A stretch of 64,000 nt of DNA, from contig NZ_AQQX01000003.1 of NCBI RefSeq assembly GCF_000768315.1, positions 124,001 to 188,000 of the forward strand, in the 5' to 3' direction. Made by a program: the position numbers and the translations under genes. The notes under the pieces were generated by a model. The model saw only the letters and a list, made by a program, of their open reading frames with translations, made no database searches and had not been told where the DNA came from. Source of the DNA: Pseudooceanicola atlanticus. GTDB taxonomy: Bacteria > Pseudomonadota > Alphaproteobacteria > Rhodobacterales > Rhodobacteraceae. Shown piece by piece: positions 26,788-35,251 of the stretch; position 1 is the stretch's first letter, and every line of letters begins with the position of its first letter.

Positions 26788-29097
26788 CTAGAAAATTTCG
26801 ATATCCGACGCCGTCAGTACAGCGTTCTGTTCGAATGTTGCCATGAGAATCTGCGCTCCGGCGCCGTTCCCATCTGGATCGAACCACAGTCGCCCTCCGA
26901 CCTGATCGAAGATGAACCGATCACTTCCATCCACCGCCTCCGTCCCGGCGACAAAGGCATCTGCAGATAGAACCCCAGCTGCCATGCCACCGACCACTGC
27001 GCCCTTTACGTAGAGCCTGTCGCCCTCATCTGCTTCGTTCACATTGAAGTCGATGATGCGATCGACGTTCTCTGCCCCGAGCACCCGATCGAAGACAAAC
27101 GTATCCGCTCCGGCCTGTCCCTTGAGCGTGTCGCGACCATAACGGCCGATGATGAAATTATCGAACGGGGTTCCAACGATAGTGTTGTCAGCGTCATTGC
27201 CTATACCATTGAAAAGAGTGGGATCTCCGTCCTTGGTGTAAACGGTCTGCATGTAGAGCCGCTCAACATTGTCTGTCAACGCATAGGACCGATAGGCCTT
27301 AACTGTATCGGCAAGCCCTCGTCCCGCCGCCTCGATCACCGTGTCGCCAGGCGCCCGCACGTGGTAAGTGTCATTGCCCGCACCGCCCATCATCGTGTCG
27401 TTGTTCTTGCCGCCGTCGAGAATGTTATCCTCGCGGTTGCCGCGTATTTCGTTGGCTAGGCCATTCCCTGCGCCGATAATGGCAGTACCCGTCAGGTAGA
27501 GGTTCTCAATGTGAGAACCGCCCATCCTGAAATCGACCGAGGACATGACAAGATCCACCCCGGTACCGCTTCGGCTTTCGATCACCCTGTCGAAAGCGTT
27601 GTCGACGATAAAGACATCCGATCCATGTGCGCCGTACATAATGTCGCCGCCGGGCCCGCCATCCATGGTATCATCACCGATGCCACCATAGATCGTGTCA
27701 CCATGGCCGCCGCCTTCGATAGAATCGTCCCCGTTCTCGCCGAACAACAAATCCCGGTCGACACCGCCAAAGACTATGTCGTCTCCGTCACCGGCCTCAA
27801 TGCTGTCATTGCCAGCACCACCGTCCAGCGTGTCATTTTCCCCCAGACCATAGATCATGTCGGCGGCATCTGTTCCCGTCAGATTATCCGCGTCCTCCGT
27901 TCCAAAGATCGGGCCGAACAGAGATGATTGATAATAAACGTTATTGTCTTCAGGACTTAGCCAGAAGGTAGCAATCTTGCCATCGTTCTCGGCGACCGTA
28001 ACCAAGTTGTTGTACCAGCTGGGTCTCGACCTCTGGGTCAGGAAAGCCCAGTCCAAAACGTCGCCACTTTCATGCTGAAATTGGATTTCATCGCCCGCTT
28101 CATCCAGAAGAATGAGTTTGTTCAAACCGCGCGCCCTGGATTCGGAGGCATCAGAATAGGCAACACCGACACTGCCATCAGGAACGGCAAAAAGGTCAAT
28201 CCCACGGAGAACGCCAGAGGCGCTTGTGGTCGTATCGAAAACAACCTCTCCCGAGGCATCGTAGCGATGAACAACGACATCCGGTCGAAACACGCTCTGC
28301 ACGATATAACCGACAGCCCATCCTCCATCCGCCGTTGCTGCGGTCTCCATCTGGCCCGACGTCAGGGTATGACTGGACGGATGCAGAGGATATTCTGTAA
28401 ACGCTCCGACGGTTGCCAAATCCGCGGAAACTGTGGCGAAATAGGCTTGGGCAGTTCCGTCAGTAACGCTTCCTCCGCTATCATCCGTTTCGTAGGCCAG
28501 GCTTACGACTAGGTCGCCGGAGGTCAGGCGCAGCACATCCGCGTTAAAGGCGCCGAAGACGTGCCCACCCGTCAACATTTCTGCATTGAGAGGCAATGCG
28601 CCAAGATCTGCTGTTGCCAGCAGCGCACCCGTCTCTCCGTCGAAATGGCGCATCTGTACGCTGAGCCGGTCAGCCCCGGCCCCGGCGCCCAAGTCAATCA
28701 GTTCAAGAAGGTAGATGGAACCATCGGCCGCGTACCCCACATCTACACGTTCGCCTGTCACACTGAACTCCAGCGGGATCGGCTCCGGTATGCCGGTTTC
28801 ACTGAAATGTTGAACGAACACTGTAGTGTCGACCCGATAGGACAGGGCCAATCGGCCATCAGGCCCAATTTCGATTTCGTCATCGAATGTAGCTTTGACT
28901 TGGCCCGTCGACAGAACATCAGTCCGCAGGACTGCACCATTTGGGTCGATCACCTTACTTACAAGTCCGGACTCCGCCTGATCTAAATAAGCGACGAGGT
29001 AATTTCCATCGCTTAAGACCTGAGCCGTAAGATACGTCGATTCATACGGCCCAATAACAGAAGCGTTATCAAGCACGGTGGGCGTTTCAATTGCCAT
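26788..29097 (-). CDS. RTX-type calcium-binding protein, probable type I secretion substrate
   Basis: A 769-residue protein with no N-terminal signal peptide. Residues about 1-390 have repeated strands of beta-propeller type (SDGNYLVAYLDQ, ADGSIYLLELID, GDLVVSLAYETD). Residues about 400-490 carry glycine/aspartate nonapeptides of the calcium-roll type (GLGENDTLDGGAGNDSI, GDGDDIVFGG, GIGDDTMDGG). A second block is near 580 (GGAGNDTYHV). The C-terminal 140 residues (TFVFDRVLGAENVDRIIDFN and the final TASDIEIF) look like the uncleaved type I secretion end. No ABC exporter, membrane fusion protein or TolC gene is in the window. Base composition is visibly AT-richer than its neighbours, suggesting transfer. 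Confidence 0.85.
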   Translation of the reverse strand: MAIETPTVLDNASVIGPYESTYLTAQVLSDGNYLVAYLDQAESGLVSKVIDPNGAVLRTDVLSTGQVKATFDDEIEIGPDGRLALSYRVDTTVFVQHFSETGIPEPIPLEFSVTGERVDVGYAADGSIYLLELIDLGAGAGADRLSVQMRHFDGETGALLATADLGALPLNAEMLTGGHVFGAFNADVLRLTSGDLVVSLAYETDDSGGSVTDGTAQAYFATVSADLATVGAFTEYPLHPSSHTLTSGQMETAATADGGWAVGYIVQSVFRPDVVVHRYDASGEVVFDTTTSASGVLRGIDLFAVPDGSVGVAYSDASESRARGLNKLILLDEAGDEIQFQHESGDVLDWAFLTQRSRPSWYNNLVTVAENDGKIATFWLSPEDNNVYYQSSLFGPIFGTEDADNLTGTDAADMIYGLGENDTLDGGAGNDSIEAGDGDDIVFGGVDRDLLFGENGDDSIEGGGHGDTIYGGIGDDTMDGGPGGDIMYGAHGSDVFIVDNAFDRVIESRSGTGVDLVMSSVDFRMGGSHIENLYLTGTAIIGAGNGLANEIRGNREDNILDGGKNNDTMMGGAGNDTYHVRAPGDTVIEAAGRGLADTVKAYRSYALTDNVERLYMQTVYTKDGDPTLFNGIGNDADNTIVGTPFDNFIIGRYGRDTLKGQAGADTFVFDRVLGAENVDRIIDFNVNEADEGDRLYVKGAVVGGMAAGVLSADAFVAGTEAVDGSDRFIFDQVGGRLWFDPDGNGAGAQILMATFEQNAVLTASDIEIF

Positions 29098-29822
29098 TGG
29101 TCATCCAATTATCGATTTAAGCGCTTGACCCAGCGGAGGAATTTCCGGGGCACGCAAGGTATTTTCCTTACCAACCTACTTGGCCAAGATTGATTGTCAA
29201 AGTGGATTGGCCCAGTTTTTTGAGAGAGCGCTTATCGACCCGGTGGAAACCTGCTCATGCCGCAAGCGAAAACGTAGCAATAAACATGACAATGGACGAC
29301 AGTATTAGATGCTGAACGGCACAGCGTAAGACACCGGCTTCCGAGTCAAACCCGTCCTTTGACCTGACGCTCTCGGAGGTCGGGGGCACAGTCGAGCATG
29401 CGAAGCGCGGCATGCAGAACTCGCTGCGCGCCAACTCGCTGGTTTTCCGTGAGCAATAATAGACGCATTATAAGGGCCGACAGCAAACTATGACGAGGTA
29501 ATGCCAGAGCTACGGCCCAAAATTTAGTTGCAGGCCCTGCCGGGGTCTCATGACGGGAATTGATCCGTCGCATCCAGCAGCGCCTATTGACGTGTATGGA
29601 GAACTTTGGCTGACAGACGTGATTGCCGATCAGCTTGAACACGGTCGTATCCCCGTGCACGATCCGCCACCTCGCGCGGGACATGGACGCACAAATGTAG
29701 GTCGATCCGATCAGGACATGTAGGAGCATTCTAAACGCTCGTCGTGTACCAACGCTACGCACGAATCGAAGCAGCGCATCTTCCCGAATAACAGGTACTT
29801 GTCCGATTTCAACGCGTTGATA
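29098..29822. other. 725-bp AT-richer region without a supported gene
   Basis: Between the RTX start and tRNA-Val(UAC). A 169-codon open frame at 29346-29855 on the minus strand runs into the tRNA gene and has no recognisable motif. Two imperfect copies of an AAGCGCTT-like octamer (near 29118 and 29227) may belong to the RTX promoter. Composition suggests an old insertion scar; no transposase, integrase or direct repeat could be recognised. Confidence 0.4.
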
Positions 29823-29898
<76 letters not shown>

Positions 29899-29944
29899 GA
29901 CCGGGTGCCTTTAGCAAACCCCCCGCCTCTCGCGCAAGAGCCTT

Positions 29945-30730
29945 ATGACCAACCCCTCCCTAATTGTCTTCACCGATCTGGACGGCACGCTGCTGGATCA
30001 CCATTCCTATTCCTGGGCGCCCGCCCTGCCCGCCCTGGCCAAGCTGCGCGCCATGGGCGTTCCGGTGGTGCTGGCCTCGTCCAAGACGGCGGCCGAAATC
30101 GCGCCCCTGCGCAACGAGATGCGGCTGCCGCACTGCCCGGCCATCGTCGAAAACGGCGCGGGCCTTCTGCCCGCCAAGACTGATCCCGACGAAACCGGCG
30201 AGGATTACGCCCGTCTGCGCGCGGCGCTCGACACTCTGCCCGCCGACCTGCGCACCCCTTTCCGCGGTTTCGGCGACATGAGCCCGCAGGAAGTTGCCGA
30301 TATCACCGGCCTGCCGCTCGACAATGCCCGACTGGCCCGCGCCCGTGCCTTTTCCGAACCCGGCCTCTTCGACGGGACCCGCGAGACGCTGCAGGCCTTC
30401 GTCGCCGCACTCGAGGCCAAGGGCCTGACCGCACGGCGCGGCGGCCGCTTCCTGACCCTGTCCTTCGGCGGCACCAAGGCCGACCGGATGGACGAAATCA
30501 TCAAAGAATACGGCAACCCCACCTCCATCGCCCTGGGCGACGCCCCCAACGACGTGGAGATGCTGGAACGGGCCGATCACGGGGTCATCATCGCCAACCC
30601 GTCGGGCAATGCGCTGCCGCTTCTGGCCGGCGAACGCGAGGGGCGCATCCTGCGCAGCGAAAAAGCCGGACCAGACGGTTGGAACGAAATGATGTTGCGG
30701 CTAGTTTCAACTTTGACAACAAGTAAATAG
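29945..30730 (+). CDS. HAD-IIB mannosyl/glucosyl-3-phosphoglycerate phosphatase
   Basis: A 261-residue HAD hydrolase. Motif I is FTDLDGTLLDHHSY (nucleophile and acid Asp at about 11 and 13), motif II VVLASSKTAAEIAPL, and motif IV ALGDAPNDVEML near the C-terminus. The cap-domain sequence GAGLLPA with the phosphoglycerate-phosphatase start is the MpgP type. The enzyme removes phosphate from glycosyl-3-phosphoglycerate. With the GpgS-like gene 11 bases downstream it would complete synthesis of glucosylglycerate, so glucosyl rather than mannosyl substrate is inferred from context. Confidence 0.85.
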   Translation: MTNPSLIVFTDLDGTLLDHHSYSWAPALPALAKLRAMGVPVVLASSKTAAEIAPLRNEMRLPHCPAIVENGAGLLPAKTDPDETGEDYARLRAALDTLPADLRTPFRGFGDMSPQEVADITGLPLDNARLARARAFSEPGLFDGTRETLQAFVAALEAKGLTARRGGRFLTLSFGGTKADRMDEIIKEYGNPTSIALGDAPNDVEMLERADHGVIIANPSGNALPLLAGEREGRILRSEKAGPDGWNEMMLRLVSTLTTSK

Positions 30731-30741
30731 GAGGCCCGCCG

Positions 30742-31962
30742 GTGGCCGATTTTCACCAGAACGGCAATATCGCCACCCTCCACAACCTCCGAACGCAGAC
30801 GGGCGAGGACCTGACACGCGAATTGGTCAGCTTCTCCACGACCCGCAAGATCAGCCTGATCCTGCCCTCGCTCTACTCGGAACTGGAGGGCGACGCGCTT
30901 CCCAAGATCCTCGACGAACTGGCCCAGGTCCCCTACCTGCACCGCATCGTCATCGGGCTCGACCAGGCGGATGAAGCCCAATATCGCCATGCGCGGGAAT
31001 TCTTCTCGGTCCTGCCGCAGAACCACGTGGTGATCTGGAACAACAGCCCCCGCATGAAAGAGATCGAGGCGCGGCTGGAAAAGCTGGGCCTGGCGCCCTC
31101 TGAACCAGGCAAGGGCAAGAACGTCTGGGGCTGCATCGGGTTCCTGCTGGCCTGCGCCGACAGCACCGTGGTGGCGATCCACGATTGCGATATCGTCACC
31201 TATGAAAAGGACATGCTGTCCCGCCTCGTCTACCCGGTCTGCAACCCGAACTTCCCCTACCAGGTGGCCAAGGGCTATTACGCCCGCGTCGGCGACGGCA
31301 AGATCAACGGCCGGGTCAGCCGAATGCTGGTCTCGCCCCTGCTGATCGCGCTGAAACGGGTGATCGGCGACCGCGATTACATCGATTTCCTGCGCGCCTT
31401 CCGCTACCCGCTTTCCGGCGAATTCGCGATGCGCACGGCGATCCTGCCCGACCTGCGCATCCCGTCGGATTGGGGCCTGGAAATAGGCGTCCTGTCAGAG
31501 GCCTGGCGCAACCTCGCGCCGAAATCCGTCTGCCAGGTGGAGGTCGCGGACCATTACGATCACAAGCACCAGATCCTCAGCCCCGAAGACAAGTCCAAGG
31601 GCCTCAGCCGGATGTCCATCGACATCTGCAAGTCGATCTTCCGCAAGCTCGCCGCCGATGGCACCGTCTTCAATGAAGAGGTCTTCCGCACCCTCAAGGC
31701 CACCTATTACCGCTCGGCGCTCGACCTGCTCGAGGCCTATTACAACGACGCCCAGATGAACGGCCTGATCGTCGACCGCCATACCGAGGAAATGACCGCC
31801 GAGCTTTTCGCCGAGAACATCATGGAAGCGGGCCAGATCTTCCTCGACAACCCGTCGGAAACCCCCTTCATCCCGACCTGGAGCCGCGTCCACGCCGCCG
31901 ACAGTTCGCTGATGACCGACATGCTCAAGGCCGTGGCCGCCGACCTCAAGGATTACGCCTGA
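30742..31962 (+). CDS. gpgS: Glucosyl-3-phosphoglycerate synthase (GT81-like)
   Basis: A 406-residue retaining glycosyltransferase of the GpgS type, forming glucosyl-3-phosphoglycerate from NDP-glucose and 3-phosphoglycerate. The strand KISLILPSLYSELEG begins the nucleotide-sugar domain. VVAIHDCDIVTYEKDML (about 144-160) gives the DxD motif (DCD), and LSGEFAMR with IPSDWGLEIG matches the acceptor-site loop of GpgS (GEF, WGLEI). It uses GTG with AGGAGG upstream, 11 bases after the phosphatase stop, so both are one operon. The mannosyl synthase (GT55) has a different N-terminus and is less likely. Confidence 0.82.
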   Translation: MADFHQNGNIATLHNLRTQTGEDLTRELVSFSTTRKISLILPSLYSELEGDALPKILDELAQVPYLHRIVIGLDQADEAQYRHAREFFSVLPQNHVVIWNNSPRMKEIEARLEKLGLAPSEPGKGKNVWGCIGFLLACADSTVVAIHDCDIVTYEKDMLSRLVYPVCNPNFPYQVAKGYYARVGDGKINGRVSRMLVSPLLIALKRVIGDRDYIDFLRAFRYPLSGEFAMRTAILPDLRIPSDWGLEIGVLSEAWRNLAPKSVCQVEVADHYDHKHQILSPEDKSKGLSRMSIDICKSIFRKLAADGTVFNEEVFRTLKATYYRSALDLLEAYYNDAQMNGLIVDRHTEEMTAELFAENIMEAGQIFLDNPSETPFIPTWSRVHAADSSLMTDMLKAVAADLKDYA

Positions 31963-32001
31963 TCCGAAGGGCGACCGGGCCGAGGCCAGCCCCCGGCCCC
32001 T

Positions 32002-32112
32002 CTTTCATCTGGCCGACAAATATCCCGGGATCCTGAAGGGCAGCGCCCTTCAGAGCCCTTGCGGCTCGAGCAAGATAAAATCGTGTGCGCCGCAGGCGCA
32101 CCTTTGGGTCAC
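32002..32112 (-). repeat. Composite 3'-UTR repeat, copy B (after the GH13 phosphorylase)
   Basis: In the sense of the minus-strand gene: GTGACCCAAAGG, then the hairpin GTGCGCC-TGC-GGCGCAC (32085-32101), a middle hairpin with exact arms CTGAAGGGC and GCCCTTCAG (32033-32053), and the box TCCCGGGATATTTGTCGGCC followed by AGATGAAAGA (32002-32030). The terminal box is nearly identical to copy A. It lies between convergent genes. Confidence 0.75.
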
Positions 32113-32144
32113 GCCCCCGGACGACAGCGGATCAGACCGGCCCT

Positions 32145-33890
32145 TTATGCCCGGTTGGTGATCCAGCGACACTGATAGGGCGCGAAATGGATCGAGGTGG
32201 TGTCGGGGTCGATCTCCTCGCCCGACAACAGGTCAACCCAATCCTCGCCCACGATCATGTTGATCGCGTAAGGATCGATCTCGATCGCATCCGCCGACAC
32301 GTTATGCAGCGCAAAGATCGACTGGTCGCGGTCCAGGCTCTGCCGCCACAGCCCGAAGATGCGGCTGTCCAGTTGCAGGGTGAATTGCGTCGCATTCGGA
32401 TGGAAGGCCCGCTGACGCCGCCGGATGTCGATCCGCGTCTTCATCGCGTCCAGCACGATATGCTGATCGGTCGTGGCATCGGCCAGCCGATCCTGCAGTT
32501 CTCCGTAATCCCAGCGATGCCGGTTGATCGCCCGGTTATGGCCGGATTTCTCGACGCCTTCGTAGTCGTTGGGCGTCGCCAGAAGGGCGTGGATGTAGAA
32601 GGCCGGGATCCCCTCAAGCGCCATGACCAGCGTCTGCGAGGCCAGGAAGCGCGGGATCTGCAGGTCATCCTCGCCCGCAAAGGTGCCCTTCATCATCTCG
32701 AACCAGGTGATGTTCAGCTCATAGGGCGCCTGGCCACCATCGGGCAGCGCCCGCATCGACACCTTGCCGCCGAAATCATGCACCGTCTCGATGATCTTCG
32801 TCGTTTCTTCGGAGGTGAGAATCCCCTCTGCCGGGCGCATCCCGATCCCGTCATGGGAGGCGGTGAAGTTCAGGTAGGCACATCCCAGCTGCGCCGGCGG
32901 CATCGAGCCCTGCCAGCGGATCAGGTTCTTCGCCGTCCCCGCCATCATCGCGTGCAGGACCAGCGGCGGCAGCGAGAAATTGTAGACCGCATGCGCCTCG
33001 TTCCGGTTGCCGAAATAGCTCAGGTTCTCGGTATTGGGCACGTTGGTTTCGGTCAGCAGGATCAGCGGTTCGGTCGCGAAATCCGCCAATAGCCGCATCA
33101 GCCGCACGATGGCGTGGGTCTGGGGCATGTGGATCGACTTGGTGCCGATCTCCTTCCAGATGAAAGCCACCGCATCCAGCCGCAGGATCCGCACGCCATT
33201 GTCGATATGCAGACGCATCACCCGCAGGAATTCCAGCAGGACCTCCGGGTTGCGGAAATCCAGGTCGATCTGGTCGTGGCTGAAGGTGCACCAGACATGG
33301 CGCGGCCCGCGCGACGTCTCGACCTCGCGCAGCAGCGGATGGGTGCGCGGGCGGACCACGTCGGACAGGTCATCCTCGGGCGAGGCCTCGAAGAAGAACT
33401 GGTCGTAGGGCTCATGCCCCTGAAGATAGGCCGAGAACCATTTCGATTGCGACGAGACATGGTTCAGCACCAGGTCCGACATCAGCAGGAATTCCGACCC
33501 GATCCGCTTGATATCGCTCCATTCCCCCAGCACAGGGTTCACGGCGCGATAGTCCGTCACGGCGAAACCGTCATCCGAGGTATAGGGAAAGAACGGCAGG
33601 ATATGCACGCCGTTGACCACGCCCGCCATTTCGCGATGCAGGAAATCCCGCAGCAGATCCAGGGGCTTGTGCTGGCCGTCGACAATGGAATTGCCATAGG
33701 TGATGACCAGCGCGTCGCGTTCGGACCATTGCCGGTTGCCTGGGGTCCGGCCGCGGCGGCGGCGGGTGGTTCCCTCGGGCCAGAACGCCTCGACGATCTG
33801 GGCAGCCAGATCCTCGCCGGATTGCTCAGGGTAGATTTGCCCGATCAGCGTCAGCAGCCGGGCACGGAACGTGGCATCGATGTCGAGCAT
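32145..33890 (-). CDS. GH13_18 sucrose-phosphorylase-like enzyme, likely glucosylglycerate phosphorylase
   Basis: A 581-residue retaining glycoside phosphorylase. The barrel begins ALVITYGNSIVDGQHKPL. The catalytic residues are in VRILRLDAVAFIWKE (nucleophile Asp), LILLTETNVPN (acid Glu) and YLNFTASHDGIGMRP (stabilising Asp). LVLNHVSSQSKWF is the beta-4 motif. Family members phosphorolyse sucrose, sucrose-6-phosphate or glucosylglycerate. The convergent GpgS/phosphatase pair strongly favours glucosylglycerate, producing glucose-1-phosphate and glycerate. The ATG at 33890 follows GAGG; a further in-frame ATG at 33920 has no site. Confidence 0.8.
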   Translation of the reverse strand: MLDIDATFRARLLTLIGQIYPEQSGEDLAAQIVEAFWPEGTTRRRRGRTPGNRQWSERDALVITYGNSIVDGQHKPLDLLRDFLHREMAGVVNGVHILPFFPYTSDDGFAVTDYRAVNPVLGEWSDIKRIGSEFLLMSDLVLNHVSSQSKWFSAYLQGHEPYDQFFFEASPEDDLSDVVRPRTHPLLREVETSRGPRHVWCTFSHDQIDLDFRNPEVLLEFLRVMRLHIDNGVRILRLDAVAFIWKEIGTKSIHMPQTHAIVRLMRLLADFATEPLILLTETNVPNTENLSYFGNRNEAHAVYNFSLPPLVLHAMMAGTAKNLIRWQGSMPPAQLGCAYLNFTASHDGIGMRPAEGILTSEETTKIIETVHDFGGKVSMRALPDGGQAPYELNITWFEMMKGTFAGEDDLQIPRFLASQTLVMALEGIPAFYIHALLATPNDYEGVEKSGHNRAINRHRWDYGELQDRLADATTDQHIVLDAMKTRIDIRRRQRAFHPNATQFTLQLDSRIFGLWRQSLDRDQSIFALHNVSADAIEIDPYAINMIVGEDWVDLLSGEEIDPDTTSIHFAPYQCRWITNRA

Positions 33891-34195
33891 GGGACCTCGG
33901 GGCTTTTCTTCACTTTCCATGTCGAAGCACGGGTGACAAGCCCCCTCTCCGCCCCGATCGGTGCATGATCCAAGAACCGCCCGAACTTGCAGGGTTTTTC
34001 AGCGTGGGCGAAAAGCCGGCTGCACGGATATCGCCGGGGCCAGCACAATCCTCAACTCGCAGGTCCGGCTGACACGCCAGGAACGCGTCCAACGCATCCA
34101 GGCCTCGTCAGCCAAATCTTTGTCGGAGGGGCCTCAGAAGCCAGAATACAAGATCCGCCCGAGGCATCGTTCGATCACATGGCGCAAAGGATAGA
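33891..34195. other. 305-bp spacer between the phosphorylase gene and tRNA-Val(CAC)
   Basis: It must hold the phosphorylase promoter. A 77-codon open frame (33961-34194) stops one base before the tRNA CCA end and has no recognisable motif, so I leave it out. No repeat or inverted repeat of note is seen. Confidence 0.4.
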
Positions 34196-34270
34196 TGGTG
34201 GGTGATAAGAGATTCGAACTCCTGACATCTTCGATGTGAACGAAGCGCTCTACCACTGAGCTAATCACCC
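34196..34270 (-). tRNA. tRNA-Val (CAC)
   Basis: 75 nt including CCA. Acceptor arms are GGGTGAT and ATCACCC, the D-loop is one base shorter than in the UAC tRNA (AGTGGTAGAG), the anticodon loop TTCACAT reads CAC, and the T-loop is GTTCGAATC. Its arms match those of tRNA-Val(UAC) at 29823. Confidence 0.95.
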
Positions 34271-34288
34271 GTGAGCGGCTCTTTAGCC

Positions 34289-34711
34289 TTACTCGTCAGG
34301 CTCTGCAACCCCGTCTTTTGCATCCGACAAGCTGGAGACGTCGCGTCCGATCTTCTGGTTGCCGCGCAGTTCCAGGATCCGCCTGTCGGCCTTCGTCTTG
34401 GTACGCTTCACCTTGAACTTGCCGAGGCCCGGCAGGCCGACATCGCGACCTTCTGCCAGGGCTTCGCCCAGGACGGCCATCGCGGCCTCGATCGCGGGCT
34501 TGGCGTCCCGCCGCTTGATCCCGCACCGGGCCACGGCCTCGTCGACCAGTTCCTTGTTCTTCAGGTCCGGGGCCGTGATATCGGGCACATCCTCGGTCAC
34601 GACCTGCGGATTGACCCGGGCCGCGGCAGCCACGGCGGCAGCCTTCGACGGGGTCTTGGTGGATTTGGGTTCTACCGTGTCAGTATTTGTCTTTGTGGGC
34701 TTCGTTGCCAT
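34289..34711 (-). CDS. HU/IHF-fold DNA-binding protein with N-terminal extension
   Basis: A 140-residue protein. Residues about 50-125 follow the HU fold: LKNKELVDEAVARCGIKRRDAKPAIEAAMAVLGEALAEG forms the two dimer helices, and VGLPGLGKFKVKRTKTKADRRIL forms the saddle strand and start of the arm (HU has LxGFGxF here, matched by LPGLGKF). The DNA-intercalating tip is short or atypical. The first 48 residues are Lys/Thr/Ala/Pro-rich and look like an unstructured, basic histone-like tail. It begins 18 bases upstream of tRNA-Val(CAC) on the same strand. A chromosome-architectural role is inferred. Confidence 0.72.
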   Translation of the reverse strand: MATKPTKTNTDTVEPKSTKTPSKAAAVAAAARVNPQVVTEDVPDITAPDLKNKELVDEAVARCGIKRRDAKPAIEAAMAVLGEALAEGRDVGLPGLGKFKVKRTKTKADRRILELRGNQKIGRDVSSLSDAKDGVAEPDE

Positions 34712-34954
34712 CTGCTCAACCTTTTTGGTTTTGACAGGCCTTATTTACCTGATCCAAATGCGGAAATCCACTCCGCCCCGTGTCGCATCCCGTCCCCGGG
34801 CCCCGACCGGCAAGGTCATTGCCCGCGGTTTACGCAGCGAAAACCTTTGCATCGACGGGCGAGACCGCCAATTCGCTTACATCGGAAACAGTTGACGAAA
34901 TGCGCACGGGGCCAATTAAATAGGGCTTTGACAAAGAAGATTGGAGAGAATTCC

Positions 34955-35140
34955 ATGAAGAGTACGAAAACTCTGCTTCTGATCCTGGCCCTCGCCGCCC
35001 CGATGCCCGCCATCGCCGGTCCCAAGGTGTCTCGCGAAACCGTGGCCACCCAGACGATCACGAAGCCGGCCGACATCGACGGCCAGCCCCTGATCATCCT
35101 TCTGACCGCGATCACCTTCCTCACGGCGATGACAAGATGA
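34955..35140 (+). CDS. Small exported protein of 61 residues
   Basis: The product starts with a classic signal peptide (MKSTKTLLLILALAAPMPAIA, cleaved about after AIA), leaving roughly 40 residues. The mature part is polar (GPKVSRETVATQTITKPADI) then hydrophobic (LIILLTAITFLTAMT), so it may insert in the inner membrane or form a small membrane-associated peptide. GGAGAGAA sits before the start. It is divergent from the HU-like gene with about 240 bp between. I do not recognise the family. Confidence 0.6.
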   Translation: MKSTKTLLLILALAAPMPAIAGPKVSRETVATQTITKPADIDGQPLIILLTAITFLTAMTR

Positions 35141-35251
35141 GCCTTGACGCTTGGAAAATTGGAACGCGTTGAGTTAATTCGATAATCAGGTCTTGACCTC
35201 AAGCGTGGTTGACCCCGCACCATCGCGCCAAACCACTGAAGGACCAAGACC

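Noticed and set aside
33961-34194. 77-codon frame before tRNA-Val(CAC)
   Set aside because: No recognisable domain or ribosome site; contained in the regulatory spacer of the phosphorylase gene.
35188-35199. AGGTC/GACCT inverted repeat before the MFS gene
   Set aside because: Five-base arms only; could be chance, so it is mentioned under the gene but not called as a site.
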